Shown piece after piece: positions 28,841 to 38,980 of a stretch of DNA of 64,000 nucleotides. Source of the stretch: an uncultured Paracoccaceae bacterium (GTDB lineage: Bacteria; Pseudomonadota; Alphaproteobacteria; Rhodobacterales; Rhodobacteraceae); NCBI GenBank assembly GCA_947501555.1, contig CANMWG010000001.1:1054001-1118000 (forward strand), in the 5' to 3' direction. Both the position numbers and the translations under genes were made by a program. Numbering within the stretch: position 1 is the first letter of the stretch; each line of letters opens with the position of its first letter. Below the pieces are notes generated by a model, which was given only the letters and a program-made list of their open reading frames with translations, was not told where the DNA came from and did no database searches.

Positions 28841-29268
28841 CGCGCGCCCTTTCGGCAAAACAGAACCGGCCTATCACATGATTCTATCGCAATTTCATCA
28901 CATGAAAACGACCCAGTCGCGCCTGTTCGCGCCCTACCCGCCTGCGGTTGCGGCCCAGGGGCCGAGCCAGCGGCCATTTTCCTGACCGGTGGCATCAGTT
29001 CAGAAAGCTATGACATGGGGGCCTTTGCCTCTGCTGGATACCTTATCCTCACGTCACAGATAGACAGAAAAGGGTACAAAGCGGTCGTCGATACAGGCTG
29101 CGGCGAATGGCGGGTGTGAGCCCCTTGTTGACCTCATTCTGCAATGCAGCCAATGTAGGCTTCAAGGTTAGATCGAGCATCCGTCGGTGCCTTTCAGGGA
29201 TAGTTTGTCGGTTGATGCTCATGATGTGTGAATAACCCTAGCGAAATCACTAATCAGCGAGCGTCTTC
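28841..29268. other. 428-base region without a confident gene, probably decayed
   Basis: Two stretches look like coding remnants. On the plus strand a frame without a start is open from about 28863 to 29119 (segments PAAIFLTGGISSESYDMG and KAVVDTGCGEW). On the minus strand 29049-29222 encodes a 57-residue basic peptide (MSINRQTIPERHRRMLDL at its start) with no ribosome site. Neither is recognised; both may be chance or gene fragments. Confidence 0.35.
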
Positions 29269-29754
29269 ATGTTTGCATGGCCCACAAGCTTTTCAGATTT
29301 TGTCATAAAGTGCATTAGGACTCTTCCTTATGTCGCTGTCATCAACGGGACCATATTCTTCATTGCTGGGATGTTTATGATTTCTTCGGCAACGTCGTTT
29401 ACAGCGCGCGGAATAGAGGCGAATCTGCAGGTGATTACGGTGGAAAGTAAGCGCAACGACAATGGCTTAGTTTATCGCCCGACTTTCGAGACAACCACTG
29501 CCGACGGAGAAACACAAAGATACTCTGGCAACACATGGGTCAGTCCAAAACCACACAATGAAGGCGATGTAGTTGCTGGTCTTGTCGATTGGTCGAGTGG
29601 CGAAATGAAGAGCCTTTCCATGATCGAATGGAGTAAATCATTCGGTAAGACGTTCGCATCAACTGGCGGACTGTGTTTCGTGCTAGGCGGCGCTTACATT
29701 TGGCAAAGTCGCAGAAGGACAAAAAGTTCGAATACTCGTCATGGGAAACCGTAA
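29269..29754 (+). CDS. DUF3592-type membrane protein
   Basis: A 161-residue protein with two membrane segments (about 22-42 and 132-150) enclosing a ~90-residue extracytoplasmic beta domain. The domain carries the DUF3592 pattern: YRPTFETTTADGE, then a loop (VSPKPHNEGDVV) and an aromatic end. DUF3592 proteins are widespread small membrane proteins of unknown role. Base composition is visibly more AT-rich than the flanking core genes, and it sits in an accessory patch with the glutathione transferase. Confidence 0.75.
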   Translation: MFAWPTSFSDFVIKCIRTLPYVAVINGTIFFIAGMFMISSATSFTARGIEANLQVITVESKRNDNGLVYRPTFETTTADGETQRYSGNTWVSPKPHNEGDVVAGLVDWSSGEMKSLSMIEWSKSFGKTFASTGGLCFVLGGAYIWQSRRRTKSSNTRHGKP

Positions 29755-29789
29755 TGCGGACGATGTTGCATTGCGCAGCGAAAGCTCGC

Positions 29790-29818
29790 TTTGTCCCGCT
29801 TAGCCGACCTTGGTACAT
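29790..29818 (+). repeat. left copy of a direct repeat flanking the GST gene
   Basis: TTTGTCCCGC, ten variable bases, TTGGTACAT. The same two blocks with the same spacing recur at 30602-30630, on the other side of the glutathione transferase gene. Confidence 0.6.
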
Positions 29819-29950
29819 CACGTGGCGAATGTCGGGCTCGGGGCTCATACCTACCAAATTGAGCATGACAACTGATGTCAGCTACCAAGTCGCCTGCCAA
29901 GATCAGATGTTCTATGATCGATGTGTGATCGAAATCAGAGGGCGATCCCA

Positions 29951-30568
29951 ATGGCCGAAGTTACCCTTTATGCATCTAAGGCGTCACGTTCACTGGCTGG
30001 GTATTGGGTGCTGGAAGAGCTGGGCATTCCCTACTCCGTCGTCGATGTTGATCTCGGAGAGCGCAAGCACCTGGAACCCGAATTCCTTAAGATCAATCCT
30101 TCAGGTCGGGTGCCGGTGATCTCCGTTGATGGAATGATCGTAAGCGAACGCCCGGCGATCTGCGCTCTTCTCGCGGATCGATTTGGGTATGGCTCTCTTG
30201 CACCCAAAATCGACTCCCAAGATCGTGGCCCCTATCTCAAATGGTTGGTTTACGCGACTGCTGTTGTTGATCCAGCAATTGCGGTTCGCGCCTCGGGCCT
30301 TGATGCACCACTCCAACATACGACCTGGGACACTGCACAAGGCGCGGTCGAAATTCTTGACGATGCGCTTGACGGTCAAACTTGGTTGCTGGGAGACTGG
30401 TTCACGGCAGCGGATGTCGTTATTGGATCGGTCATTGCAATGGCTCGATTCAATAACCTACTTCCTGAAAGCTATATCCTGGGTGACTACGTTGAAAGAC
30501 TGAAGGAACGCCCGGCCTTTCAACGGTCCGAAAAACTTACCTGGCCTCCAGAACTGTTTTCAACCTAA
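29951..30568 (+). CDS. glutathione S-transferase family protein
   Basis: A 205-residue cytosolic protein with an N-terminal thioredoxin-like GST domain (~2-78) and an all-helical C-terminal domain (~85-195). The glutathione-binding loop RVPVISVDG contains the cis-proline, and SERPAIC occupies the place of the usual ES/TxAI motif, with Glu-Arg after Ser. The N-terminal KASRS segment offers Ser residues near the catalytic position. Probable role in conjugation or reduction of electrophiles; substrate unknown. Start at 29951, after GAGGG, is preferred to 29921. The gene is flanked by a 29-base direct repeat. Confidence 0.88.
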   Translation: MAEVTLYASKASRSLAGYWVLEELGIPYSVVDVDLGERKHLEPEFLKINPSGRVPVISVDGMIVSERPAICALLADRFGYGSLAPKIDSQDRGPYLKWLVYATAVVDPAIAVRASGLDAPLQHTTWDTAQGAVEILDDALDGQTWLLGDWFTAADVVIGSVIAMARFNNLLPESYILGDYVERLKERPAFQRSEKLTWPPELFST

Positions 30569-30601
30569 GCCGACGTCTGACTTACAGGGACCAATGGCCG
30601 G

Positions 30602-30630
30602 TTTGTCCCGCAAGACGCCCATTGGTACAT
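30602..30630 (+). repeat. right copy of the direct repeat flanking the GST gene
   Basis: Same outer blocks (TTTGTCCCGC and TTGGTACAT) and same ten-base spacing as at 29790-29818; the ten middle bases differ. Confidence 0.6.
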
Positions 30631-30751
30631 ACCGTTATGAACGTTTGTTTTGGGGCAAAACGCATCAACAAGGGTACCCACCATACGCTGAAACGGCGTC
30701 ACATGGCCCAACCGTCCTCATTGCGACAACCGCAATGCCGTCTGGCCTGAA

Positions 30752-31807
30752 CTACACCTTTTTCGGCAACAGCAGTGAACTATCCCCATAACTGAAAAAC
30801 CGATATTCCTCGGTAATCGCATGGGCATAGATGGTCCGGATCGGGTCCACGCCCATCAGTGCGGACACCAGCATCATCAAGGTCGACTTGGGCAGATGGA
30901 AATTGGTCATCAACCCATCCGCAATCTGGAAATCAAATCCTGGCGTGATGAATATATCTGTGGGACCACGCCAAGGCTGCAAAGCACCCCCACGTGCCGC
31001 ACTCTCAATCAGGCGCAAGGCCGTTGTACCCACAGGAATAACCCGGTGCCCTGCGGCTTTGGTCGCGGTGATCTCGGCTACAGCCTCGGGCGTGACCTCG
31101 CCCCATTCGGCATGCATCTTGTGGTCGGCGATATCGTCGACCTTCACAGGCAAAAACGTACCCGCACCTACATGCAGGGTGACATGGGTGAAGGTGACAC
31201 CACGCACTTTCAACGCCTCCAACAAGGGCCCATCAAAATGCAATGATGCGGTGGGGGCAGCGACGGCGCCTGCATTGCGGGCCCAATAGGTCTGATAATC
31301 GTCCTTATCGGCCTCATCTGCGGGCCGTTTGGCCGCGATATAAGGGGGCAAAGGCATGGCACCCACTTGCGCCAAAGCCGCATCAAAATCATCCCCCGAC
31401 AGGTTAAAGCGCAACTTGGCCTGACCATCCGCACGGCCCATGATCTCTGCGGATAAGTCATCAGAAAACACGATAACCTCGCCATCACGGATCTTGCGCA
31501 ACGGCTTGACCAAAGCGGTCCATTGACCATCAGCTTGGGGCTCCAGCAGGGTGACCTCTATCCGAGACGCGGTCTCACCCGCCCCGCCTGACCGGTGGCG
31601 CAGGCCGGACAGGCGCGCCGGGATCACCTTGGTATCATTCAGGACAAGCCTGTCGCCAGGCTGCAATATCTGCGGCAGGTCCGAGACAATGCGATCCGCA
31701 ATCGTCCCTCCTTGCGCCAGCAACAACCGGGCCGAGGACCGGGGGCGCGCGGGGCGTGTGGCGATCAGATTTTCCGGTAACGCAAAGTCAAAGTCGCTCA
31801 GCTTCAC
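30752..31807 (-). CDS. queA: tRNA preQ1(34) S-adenosylmethionine ribosyltransferase-isomerase
   Basis: Transfers and isomerises the ribosyl group of S-adenosylmethionine onto preQ1 at tRNA position 34, giving epoxyqueuosine. The 351-residue length is normal. Family segments are clear: [17 protein letters not shown] at the N-terminus, [29 protein letters not shown], and [13 protein letters not shown] near the C-terminus. Its start overlaps the stop of the upstream AsmA-like gene by four bases (ATGA), so the two are coupled. Confidence 0.96.
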   Translation of the reverse strand: MKLSDFDFALPENLIATRPARPRSSARLLLAQGGTIADRIVSDLPQILQPGDRLVLNDTKVIPARLSGLRHRSGGAGETASRIEVTLLEPQADGQWTALVKPLRKIRDGEVIVFSDDLSAEIMGRADGQAKLRFNLSGDDFDAALAQVGAMPLPPYIAAKRPADEADKDDYQTYWARNAGAVAAPTASLHFDGPLLEALKVRGVTFTHVTLHVGAGTFLPVKVDDIADHKMHAEWGEVTPEAVAEITATKAAGHRVIPVGTTALRLIESAARGGALQPWRGPTDIFITPGFDFQIADGLMTNFHLPKSTLMMLVSALMGVDPIRTIYAHAITEEYRFFSYGDSSLLLPKKV

Positions 31808-34800
31808 TGGGTGAGCTCCGGCGCGGGCCTGCGGAATATTTCGCGAAACATGCCCGGTGTCAGGGCAGACAGCGGGTTCACTGAAACCTGCGGCGCATCT
31901 GATGTGCCTGCTATGTTGAAATTAAAACCGATCAAACCTTCACCTTTCCGGGTCAAGAAACTGCCAATGCTGTTGACCAAAAAGAAGGGCGAAACGACAC
32001 CTTGCAGATCAACGCGTTTATTGCCGAGCGTGTATGTCCCATCCACCGAAATGCCAAGGCCCGGCCCCACCGCACTGGCCTGTGACACAACGACTTGGCT
32101 GGGGGTCAGGCGGAACTGGGCGTCGACCTCATCAAAGGCCAGCCCCTGCCCGTCAAGCTGCTGCAAAAGCCCCACGACACTGATCGCGTCCAACAGGGCT
32201 GCAATAGTGGGCGCGTCACGCAGGCGGACCCCCCGGACGGCCAATGTGCCATCAAACGTCCCCTCGTCCCCGGTCGGCAGTAGCGTCAGATCAAGCGTTC
32301 CCCCATTTGCATTGCGCAAAAAACCTGCCGCGCGCAGCGCCCCACCAGCGTCATCGCTACGCAGCCGAACCGCTGATCTGCCGTTGCGCGGCGCGACCGT
32401 GCCGCGCACAGCGGTTTCACCGTTCAGCAGCGCGGTAAACTGCCCGGTAAAACCACCCGCACCATTAAATTCGCCACGAAAGCGGTGCAAAACGATGCCT
32501 TCTGTGACTTGCAGCCGGTTCAATGCGATCTGCATCGGCCCTGCCTCACCTTGTCCGGAGCCAAAGCTCGCACGGCGTAAATCCAGTCTGCCGCCACCAA
32601 TTTCCACTGCAATTGGCTGTCCAACGCCACGCCCGCGCAATGTGATCGGCGCATTCAGCCAGTCATCCAAACGCACCCGACTGAAAACAGCGCTTTCCAA
32701 CCCGCCACCCGCAGCCAGATTGATCTGTCCCTGCGCGCTCAGCCCGCCCCCGCTAATCTGCAGGTTTGAGATATTGGGCGTCGGCCCCAAAGTACCCTCA
32801 ACCAGCAAATCGCCCGCTGCATTGGGGGGTTTTGACCAACCGATGGCCGGAATGGCAACACGGACGCCGCGCAGATCAGAGGTCAGCGTAAAGCTGGGCG
32901 GCGCATTCGGTCGTAGATCAACGGTCAACTCACCCGTTCCGGCCCCCGATATGGTGCCCGGTGGTAGGTTGATATTCAACGCATCCAACGAGGCCGCCGA
33001 CAAATCTACCTGTGCTGTAACCTGACTGCCCGCCGCCCCCGCAGGCCCAAAGGCCCGGCTCCATGAGGCTTGGGCAGGGGCACCGTCCAAACTGACAGGT
33101 CCAGACAGTGTCAGCCCCGTCCGGTTCACCGCCACATCCAACAACGGCGCAACCAATCTGCGACCCGGGATCAGATCCGTTTGAACCCGGCGCAGTTCAG
33201 CCGCCATCTCAAAATTCACATCATCGGGCGAGCCACCTTGACGCATAGGCCAGCTAATATCGCCACTCACACTGGCGCGCCCATCGGCCAAGGTCACGGG
33301 TAGATTGGCCTTATCAAGAAATTCAAACGGGGGCTGGTTCAGGATCGACAGTACAGCAGTCACCGACCCCGCGACCTGCAAGTCCACCGTGCCAGTCGCA
33401 GGTTTGGGGCGCACGTCCGGTATTGCAAAAACAGAGCCCGCCAATTGCATCTGCCCCCCTATCGGGGCGGCGACAACACCCTCATCAACAGCGATCACCA
33501 AGGCGTTGTCGATAAAGCTCCCCGTCCCAGAACCGCCCGTAATAGGGGGCATCTGGCGCATGAACCGCACAGATGCATCCTCAAACGCAAAACCCGCTGC
33601 AAAGCGGTTGGGCTGATCTGGGGTCAGGCGCAAACCGGCTGTGGCATCAAACAGGCGACCATCAAGCAGGTTTCTAGCGAACCAGTCCCGGGTTTTGGGC
33701 TTCAATGGAATGGGCCAGATTTCCAGCAGCCGGTCGGGTGCCAATTCGGACACATGCGCATCCAAGGCAACCTGCCAGCCCATATTCGTGGCGGCCAAAT
33801 CACCCGTTGCGATCAACCGGCTTGGGCCGTCATTGATGACCAGCTGGCCGACTTCAACGCGAAACGGATCAAAGCGCAGACGCAAGTCAACCGAGGCAGC
33901 AGGGATTGAGGGAGGTGTTTCATAAAAGCCCGGCGGGTTCAGGGCCACGTCTTCAAACTGGAATTGCGCCAACAATGCGCGGGGCAACCCATCCTTGATT
34001 TCTCGCAAAAACGCTGTGCCACCAGCGTTGAAAGACCCCCACTCGGTTTGGACATTGATTTCGGTGAAGGCGATACTGTCGCGGACGGGGTCATAGGTGA
34101 CATAGGCTTTGGCCTGCTCAAACGGGATGGGGACCGTGGCGGGATTGGGCTGCAAGGCACCCTGCCCAATCTCAAGCGTGGCACTTACAGGGCCCAACGC
34201 GCCGTCTTCATCCACGGTTGTCCGAATAGCAACATCAATGGGCGCCTCTACCCCGCGCAACCAGCTAAGCACGGGCGACTGAGAGGCGACATCACTGGCC
34301 ACACCATTCTCGATGGTCAGACCCACTTGGGCATTCCGGCTATTGCGGGCGCTTGCGTAGGACAGGTTCACAACCGTCACATCCGCGCGGCCCGACAGCA
34401 ACGCAAAGTTGCCGCGCAGCGCGGTTTGGCCACCGGTCAAATCCAGATCAACCAACCCACCGTCGACAATCCAGCTACGACCAGCACGCGCATCATCAAA
34501 ATTGACGATCAAACCTTCGGCACGCACTGTCTCTAGGGCCTCAAGTGCAGGACGTTCAAAGACTTGATCTAGCTGGTCCAACAACGCAGGCAATGAACGG
34601 GCACTGCTGACTTCATTGCCCCCCGCAATCAAGGCCAGCGCAACCGAACCATCAGCAGCACGGCGCAGATTAATCTGCGCCCCGATCAAGCGGACCTCTT
34701 GCAGCAACACATCCTGCTGGAAAATCAAACCGCGGGGCGAGACAAGGCCTTCGACAATAGGAACGCGGGAGATGACCAAACCACCGGCATCGGTCAGGGT

Positions 34801-35130
34801 TGTGTCACGCAATCGCACGGTCGGGTGCAAATCCGGCCCAATGCGCAAAGAAATCCCGCCAAAACGCAATTGACCACCATTCAGAACCTCGGCCGCGCGG
34901 GCCTCAATGCGTTCGGTGATCCAGCTTGGGGCACTGATGTCGCGATCAATAACCATGACGGCGGCGGCGCCGACAAAGATAACGGGCATCAGACTGACAA
35001 GAAAAACGGTGCGCAACCAGAATAGCCAGCGGGGATAGCGCCGCTTCTTGGCGACGACCTGAACCTGCTCCGCCTCAACGACAGGCGGTTCTGGCGCCTT
35101 GGGCGGTTCTGTCTGAGGGGGCTGCGTCAC
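31804..35130 (-). CDS. AsmA-like / YhdP-type envelope protein (DUF3971)
   Basis: A 1108-residue protein with a Pro/Glu-rich cytoplasmic N-terminus (1-30), one membrane anchor (~34-60), and a very long periplasmic beta-strand-rich region. The region after the anchor is AsmA-like, the middle (~200-450) fits DUF3971, and the C-terminal ~250 residues fit the AsmA_2 domain ([19 protein letters not shown], then [17 protein letters not shown]). Proteins of this group form long hydrophobic grooves that bridge the periplasm and move phospholipids towards the outer membrane; that role is inferred here. Coupled to queA by a four-base overlap. Confidence 0.88.
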   Translation of the reverse strand: MTQPPQTEPPKAPEPPVVEAEQVQVVAKKRRYPRWLFWLRTVFLVSLMPVIFVGAAAVMVIDRDISAPSWITERIEARAAEVLNGGQLRFGGISLRIGPDLHPTVRLRDTTLTDAGGLVISRVPIVEGLVSPRGLIFQQDVLLQEVRLIGAQINLRRAADGSVALALIAGGNEVSSARSLPALLDQLDQVFERPALEALETVRAEGLIVNFDDARAGRSWIVDGGLVDLDLTGGQTALRGNFALLSGRADVTVVNLSYASARNSRNAQVGLTIENGVASDVASQSPVLSWLRGVEAPIDVAIRTTVDEDGALGPVSATLEIGQGALQPNPATVPIPFEQAKAYVTYDPVRDSIAFTEINVQTEWGSFNAGGTAFLREIKDGLPRALLAQFQFEDVALNPPGFYETPPSIPAASVDLRLRFDPFRVEVGQLVINDGPSRLIATGDLAATNMGWQVALDAHVSELAPDRLLEIWPIPLKPKTRDWFARNLLDGRLFDATAGLRLTPDQPNRFAAGFAFEDASVRFMRQMPPITGGSGTGSFIDNALVIAVDEGVVAAPIGGQMQLAGSVFAIPDVRPKPATGTVDLQVAGSVTAVLSILNQPPFEFLDKANLPVTLADGRASVSGDISWPMRQGGSPDDVNFEMAAELRRVQTDLIPGRRLVAPLLDVAVNRTGLTLSGPVSLDGAPAQASWSRAFGPAGAAGSQVTAQVDLSAASLDALNINLPPGTISGAGTGELTVDLRPNAPPSFTLTSDLRGVRVAIPAIGWSKPPNAAGDLLVEGTLGPTPNISNLQISGGGLSAQGQINLAAGGGLESAVFSRVRLDDWLNAPITLRGRGVGQPIAVEIGGGRLDLRRASFGSGQGEAGPMQIALNRLQVTEGIVLHRFRGEFNGAGGFTGQFTALLNGETAVRGTVAPRNGRSAVRLRSDDAGGALRAAGFLRNANGGTLDLTLLPTGDEGTFDGTLAVRGVRLRDAPTIAALLDAISVVGLLQQLDGQGLAFDEVDAQFRLTPSQVVVSQASAVGPGLGISVDGTYTLGNKRVDLQGVVSPFFLVNSIGSFLTRKGEGLIGFNFNIAGTSDAPQVSVNPLSALTPGMFREIFRRPAPELTQ

Positions 35131-35218
35131 GTACTCTCCGATTTGACCCCGAACACCCCTTTAACTTTCCGGGCGCCGGACTAAAACTACAATGCACAAA
35201 CCCAACCAAGGAGCCAAG

Positions 35219-35686
35219 ATGACACATCCTGCCGTCGGCGATATTGCACCAGCCATCAGCTTACCGCGAGATGGGGGCGACATTGTGAACCTCTCTGATT
35301 TCGCGGGTAAGAAAGTCGTGCTCTATTTTTATCCCAAAGACGACACACCCGGCTGCACCAAAGAGGCAATAGGGTTCACTGAAAGCCTCGATGCGTTTGC
35401 GGGACTTGATACCATCATCCTTGGGGTTTCCAAAGACAGCATCAAAAAGCACGATAAATTCGTGGCTAAACATGATCTTAAGATTGCCCTCTTGTCCGAT
35501 GAAGACGGCGATGTTTGCGAACGTTATGGGACGTGGGTAGAGAAAAACATGTACGGCAAGACCTATATGGGGATCGAGCGTGCGACCTATCTGATCGGTG
35601 CTGACGGCAAGATCGCGCAGGTCTGGCGCAAGGTCCGGGTGCCCGGGCATGTGGACGCCGTGCTGGATGCGGTGAAGGCGCTTTGA
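35219..35686 (+). CDS. bcp: peroxiredoxin, Bcp/PrxQ type
   Basis: Thiol peroxidase that reduces hydrogen peroxide and organic hydroperoxides. The 155-residue protein has the peroxidatic Cys46 in DDTPGCTKEA. The resolving cysteine, which in E. coli Bcp follows five residues later, is Ile51 here, so the enzyme probably works as a 1-Cys form with an outside thiol. AAGGAG is placed for the ATG at 35219, which is preferred to 35192. The next gene starts within its last codons, indicating coupling. Confidence 0.93.
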   Translation: MTHPAVGDIAPAISLPRDGGDIVNLSDFAGKKVVLYFYPKDDTPGCTKEAIGFTESLDAFAGLDTIILGVSKDSIKKHDKFVAKHDLKIALLSDEDGDVCERYGTWVEKNMYGKTYMGIERATYLIGADGKIAQVWRKVRVPGHVDAVLDAVKAL

Positions 35687-36501
35687 CACTGTCTGAAATG
35701 GCCGTGGCCGTGCTGACAACTGCAGACGGGCGTGCCAAAACAGCCCTGTCGCGACAATATGCTGCGCAATGGCAAGCCGCCCGTGCGGCAGGGGAAACCA
35801 TTGCAATTGGCACTGCCACGCCACCCGACTTCCCCGCACGGCCGGACAAACCCGAACTGTTGAACCCGCGTGACGTGCCAACCCGAAAGCCCGGCACACC
35901 TGCCGGGCAAATCGCCCTGCTGCATGCGGTGGCGCATATTGAGCTGAACGCAGTTGACCTGCATTGGGACATCATCGCGCGATTCTCAGACACCAAACTA
36001 CCGGTGGGATATTACGACGACTGGGTAAAAGCGGCTGACGAAGAATCAAAGCATTTCAACCTGATGTGCGACTGCCTTGAAGCCATGGGCAGCCACTATG
36101 GGGCACTGCCGGCACATGCAGGCATGTGGCGGGCGGCCGAGGATACGGCGGACGATCTGATGGGGCGGCTCGCTGTGGTGCCCATGGTGCTGGAAGCACG
36201 CGGGCTGGACGTCACGCCGGGGATGATCAAGATTTTCAAACAGGCGAAGCTTACCCAAGCGGTCGCAGCGCTCGAGGTGATCTATGCAGAAGAGGTGCAC
36301 CATGTGGCCTACGGATCAAAATGGTTCCATTTCCTCTGCGGGCGGCACGACCTGGACCCAACAGGGGTGTTCCACGATTTGGTGCGCAAGTATTTCCACG
36401 GTGGGTTAAAGCCACCTTTCAACGAAGAAAAGCGGGCCGAAGCAGGTATTCCACCGGACTTTTATTGGCCGCTTGCGAATGACAGCAAAAAACATGCCTA
36501 A
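35683..36501 (+). CDS. DUF455 family ferritin-like protein
   Basis: A 272-residue soluble helical protein. Conserved segments include LLHAVAHIELNAVDLHWD (near residue 90), DEESKHFNLMCDCL, and YAEEVHHVAYG, which supply the Glu/His ligands expected of a ferritin-like di-iron site. The proposed start is a TTG that overlaps the bcp stop by four bases (TTGA); an ATG five codons later is the alternative. Function is unestablished; pairing with a peroxiredoxin fits an iron or oxidative-stress role but does not prove it. Confidence 0.85.
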   Translation: MTLSEMAVAVLTTADGRAKTALSRQYAAQWQAARAAGETIAIGTATPPDFPARPDKPELLNPRDVPTRKPGTPAGQIALLHAVAHIELNAVDLHWDIIARFSDTKLPVGYYDDWVKAADEESKHFNLMCDCLEAMGSHYGALPAHAGMWRAAEDTADDLMGRLAVVPMVLEARGLDVTPGMIKIFKQAKLTQAVAALEVIYAEEVHHVAYGSKWFHFLCGRHDLDPTGVFHDLVRKYFHGGLKPPFNEEKRAEAGIPPDFYWPLANDSKKHA

Positions 36502-36658
36502 ACGGTCGGCGTATGCGTGCGCATTGCTCAATAAAGGCGGCGTTATCCGCGCATCGATGTGCAAATTTCTTGCAGCCCCGGACGGGACCCAGTAACACAG
36601 ACCCCAATGCTGGTGTGGGGACTGGCTGCATAGACTATGGACGGGACGGAACCTCATC

Positions 36659-37966
36659 GTGCGATCACGGCTGACACACGGCATTCATGCGTTTCTTGAG
36701 CGCAGATTCCCTGAAAAACGTCTCTTTCTGCGTTCAGATACAGAAACCAGATTTATCCGGTTGAAACCTGAAACCCAGCTTGTGGCTTGGACGGGCAGCA
36801 TCATCGTTGTGGCCTGGACCATCATCGCCACTGCGATCTTACTGATGGACAGTATCGGGGCGGGGAACTTCCGCGCCCAAGCGCAACGTGACCAGCTCAC
36901 CTACGAACAACGGCTCAATGCCTTGTCATCAGAACGGGACGCCCGCGCGACCGAGGCGCTGGCCGCGCAAGAGCGGTTTAACTCAGCCCTGCAACAAATC
37001 TCGATCATGCAAACCGAGCTGCTGGCCACCGAAGAAAAGCGGCGCGAGCTTGAAACCGGGCTTGAGGTCGTCCAAGCCACACTGCGCAACGCGATGCGCG
37101 CGCGCGAAGAAGCCCGCGCCGAGGTCGCCGCATTGTCCGCTGACAGCGACGATGAAACCAGCGCCGCCATCACTGATGAGGCCGCAGACACCGTGAACCT
37201 GCTGGCCTCAGCGCTGGCCGACACGGCCGCCGAAAGGGACCAGATTGCGACCGATGCTGAATTTGCCATCGACCACGCACAAGACATGGAACTGGAATTG
37301 CGGCTTCTGCAAGAACGCAACGACCAGATTTTCCGGCAGCTGGAAGAGGCCATGCTGGTGTCCGTTGAACCTCTGGATGAAATGTTCCGGGCTGCGGGCA
37401 TGAACCCCGAGAACCTGATCAATCAGGTGCGGCGTGGTTATTCCGGCACGGGCGGGCCACTGACACCTCTGCAATTTTCAACACGCGGCGGCGAACCGGA
37501 CCCGGACGCGCTGCGGGCCAACAGCATCCTGACCTCAATGGACCGGATCAACCTTTACCGGATTGCTGCTGAAAAGGCCCCCTTTTCAATCCCGGTCACA
37601 TCTAACTTTCGCTACACATCAGGGTTTGGGCCACGCTGGGGCCGGATGCATAACGGGACAGACTTCGCTGGGCCCATCGGTACACCGATCTATTCCACCG
37701 CCGATGGCGTGGTGACACATGCGGGCTGGTCATCGGGCTACGGACGGCTGATAAAAATCCAGCATGAGTTCGGAATTGAGACAAGATACGCACACTTGAA
37801 CGCAATGGACGTCACTGTTGGACAAAGAGTCTCGCGTGGAGAGCGAATTGGTGCTATGGGAAATTCCGGGCGTTCTACTGGCCCTCATCTTCACTACGAG
37901 GTCCGCGTCGGCGGTACCCCCGTCAACCCTATGATCTACATAAGAGCTGGACAGAATGTTTTCTAA
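36659..37966 (+). CDS. M23 family metallopeptidase with coiled coil
   Basis: A 435-residue inner-membrane protein with a GTG start. One membrane segment (~42-65), a long Ala/Glu/Arg-rich coiled coil (~75-235), and a C-terminal LytM domain (~305-430). Zinc ligands are intact: His and Asp in HNGTDFAG, and HLH in GPHLHYEV. It is predicted to cut peptidoglycan cross-links or to act as a morphogenesis factor. Its last 11 bases overlap the bactofilin gene, a pairing known from several bacteria in which the peptidase works with bactofilin to shape the wall. Confidence 0.93.
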   Translation: MRSRLTHGIHAFLERRFPEKRLFLRSDTETRFIRLKPETQLVAWTGSIIVVAWTIIATAILLMDSIGAGNFRAQAQRDQLTYEQRLNALSSERDARATEALAAQERFNSALQQISIMQTELLATEEKRRELETGLEVVQATLRNAMRAREEARAEVAALSADSDDETSAAITDEAADTVNLLASALADTAAERDQIATDAEFAIDHAQDMELELRLLQERNDQIFRQLEEAMLVSVEPLDEMFRAAGMNPENLINQVRRGYSGTGGPLTPLQFSTRGGEPDPDALRANSILTSMDRINLYRIAAEKAPFSIPVTSNFRYTSGFGPRWGRMHNGTDFAGPIGTPIYSTADGVVTHAGWSSGYGRLIKIQHEFGIETRYAHLNAMDVTVGQRVSRGERIGAMGNSGRSTGPHLHYEVRVGGTPVNPMIYIRAGQNVF

Positions 37967-38450
37967 ATCCAAAATCAACGAACCAGGGCCCAAAGCGGCC
38001 GACAAAGACAACGCCAAGGGCGCAGACGCGGCCAAAGCAGGTACAGACTATAAGAACGCCGCCCCCAAGGCCAAACCAGTGGCGTCACTCCTCTCCTCGG
38101 ACTTGCTGATCACCGGCAATCTGAAGACATCCGGTGACATCAACGTCGAAGGTCAAGTTGACGGCGACATCCGCGCGCATCTTTTGACTGTTGGCGAAGG
38201 CGCCACAGTGAAAGGCGAAGTGATTGCTGATGACGTGGTTATCAATGGCCGCATCGTCGGCCGTGTGCGTGGCTTGAAAGTCCGCCTGACATCAACCGCA
38301 CGTGTTGAAGGCGATATCATCCACAAGACAATCGCTATAGAGTCTGGTGCCCACTTCGAGGGCTCCGTGCAACGCCAAGACGATCCGCTGGCGACAGGCA
38401 CAAAGACGATGCCAACCACGGCAGAAGCCGCACCCAAGGCAAAAGCGTAA
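37956..38450 (+). CDS. bacA: bactofilin
   Basis: A 164-residue cytoskeletal protein. A Lys/Ala-rich N-terminal tail (1-45) precedes the bactofilin beta-helix (~48-140), seen as regular short strands (SGDINVEGQVDGDI, GEGATVKGEVIADD, NGRIVGRVRG, TARVEGDIIHKT). The C-terminal tail is again low-complexity. Bactofilins polymerise without nucleotide and recruit wall enzymes at the membrane, here most probably the M23 peptidase encoded just upstream with an 11-base overlap. A terminator follows. The symbol is by homology to alphaproteobacterial BacA. Confidence 0.92.
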   Translation: MFSKSKINEPGPKAADKDNAKGADAAKAGTDYKNAAPKAKPVASLLSSDLLITGNLKTSGDINVEGQVDGDIRAHLLTVGEGATVKGEVIADDVVINGRIVGRVRGLKVRLTSTARVEGDIIHKTIAIESGAHFEGSVQRQDDPLATGTKTMPTTAEAAPKAKA

Positions 38451-38465
38451 GCTTCTAGATAACCA

Positions 38466-38492
38466 AGGGGCGCCAAATTGGGCGCCCTTTTT
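38466..38492 (+). terminator. intrinsic terminator of the M23-bactofilin operon
   Basis: GGGCGCC, six-base loop, GGCGCCC, then five T, 16 bases after the bactofilin stop codon. Confidence 0.9.
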
Positions 38493-38495
38493 GCA

Positions 38496-38980
38496 TCAGA
38501 TAATCGCGCGACGATACAGATGCCATGTCGCATGCCCCAGAACGGGCAGCACAACTATCAGACCCAAAAACCACGGCGCGAGGGCGACCAGCGACAGCAC
38601 CGCAATCAGTAGGGCCCAAACCAACATGACGGGTAGATTCTGTCTGACCAGTTGAAGGCTCAGCAACATCGCAGTCACAAAATCCACTTCGCGGTCTATC
38701 ACAAGCGGTAGGCTGATCACCATTGGGGCCAGAAAAACCTCATGGTTTTGGCTGACATTGGTCATGATCGGCAGCCCCATAAACAAGGCAACGATCATAT
38801 AGACCAGAAAGGTCCAGAACAGAAAATAGATGACGTCAATCGCACCGAGCCACGGCAATTGACTGGTGCGCTCCTACAAAACAATGCCCAAAACGCCAGT
38901 CATCTCATTCGCTTTGGCCAATACCGGCGACCAGCAAATCGAGTTCATCGCCCAACATGACGACACTCCAACAACGATTG
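38496..38980 (-). pseudogene. DUF2189 membrane protein, 5'-truncated and interrupted
   Basis: The 120-residue frame 38496-38858 matches the C-terminal part of DUF2189 proteins (FLFWTFLVYMIVALFMGL, LVIDREVDFVTAML, VLPVLGHATWHLYRR) but has only a TTG as possible start. Reading further upstream in the same frame gives NEMTGVLGIVL, then an in-frame TAG (38874-38876), then ERTSQ before the conserved part. This continues the family pattern, so the gene is broken by a stop. The N-terminal half, about 120 residues in intact homologues, is not recognisable further upstream. The right boundary is approximate. Confidence 0.7.

Noticed and set aside
30594..30791. 65-codon frame between GST and queA
   Set aside because: It overlaps the queA end and contains the right copy of the direct repeat; no ribosome site.
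31811..33025. Plus-strand frame of 404 codons opposite the AsmA-like gene
   Set aside because: Low-complexity Pro/Ser/Arg composition typical of an antisense frame in GC-rich DNA.
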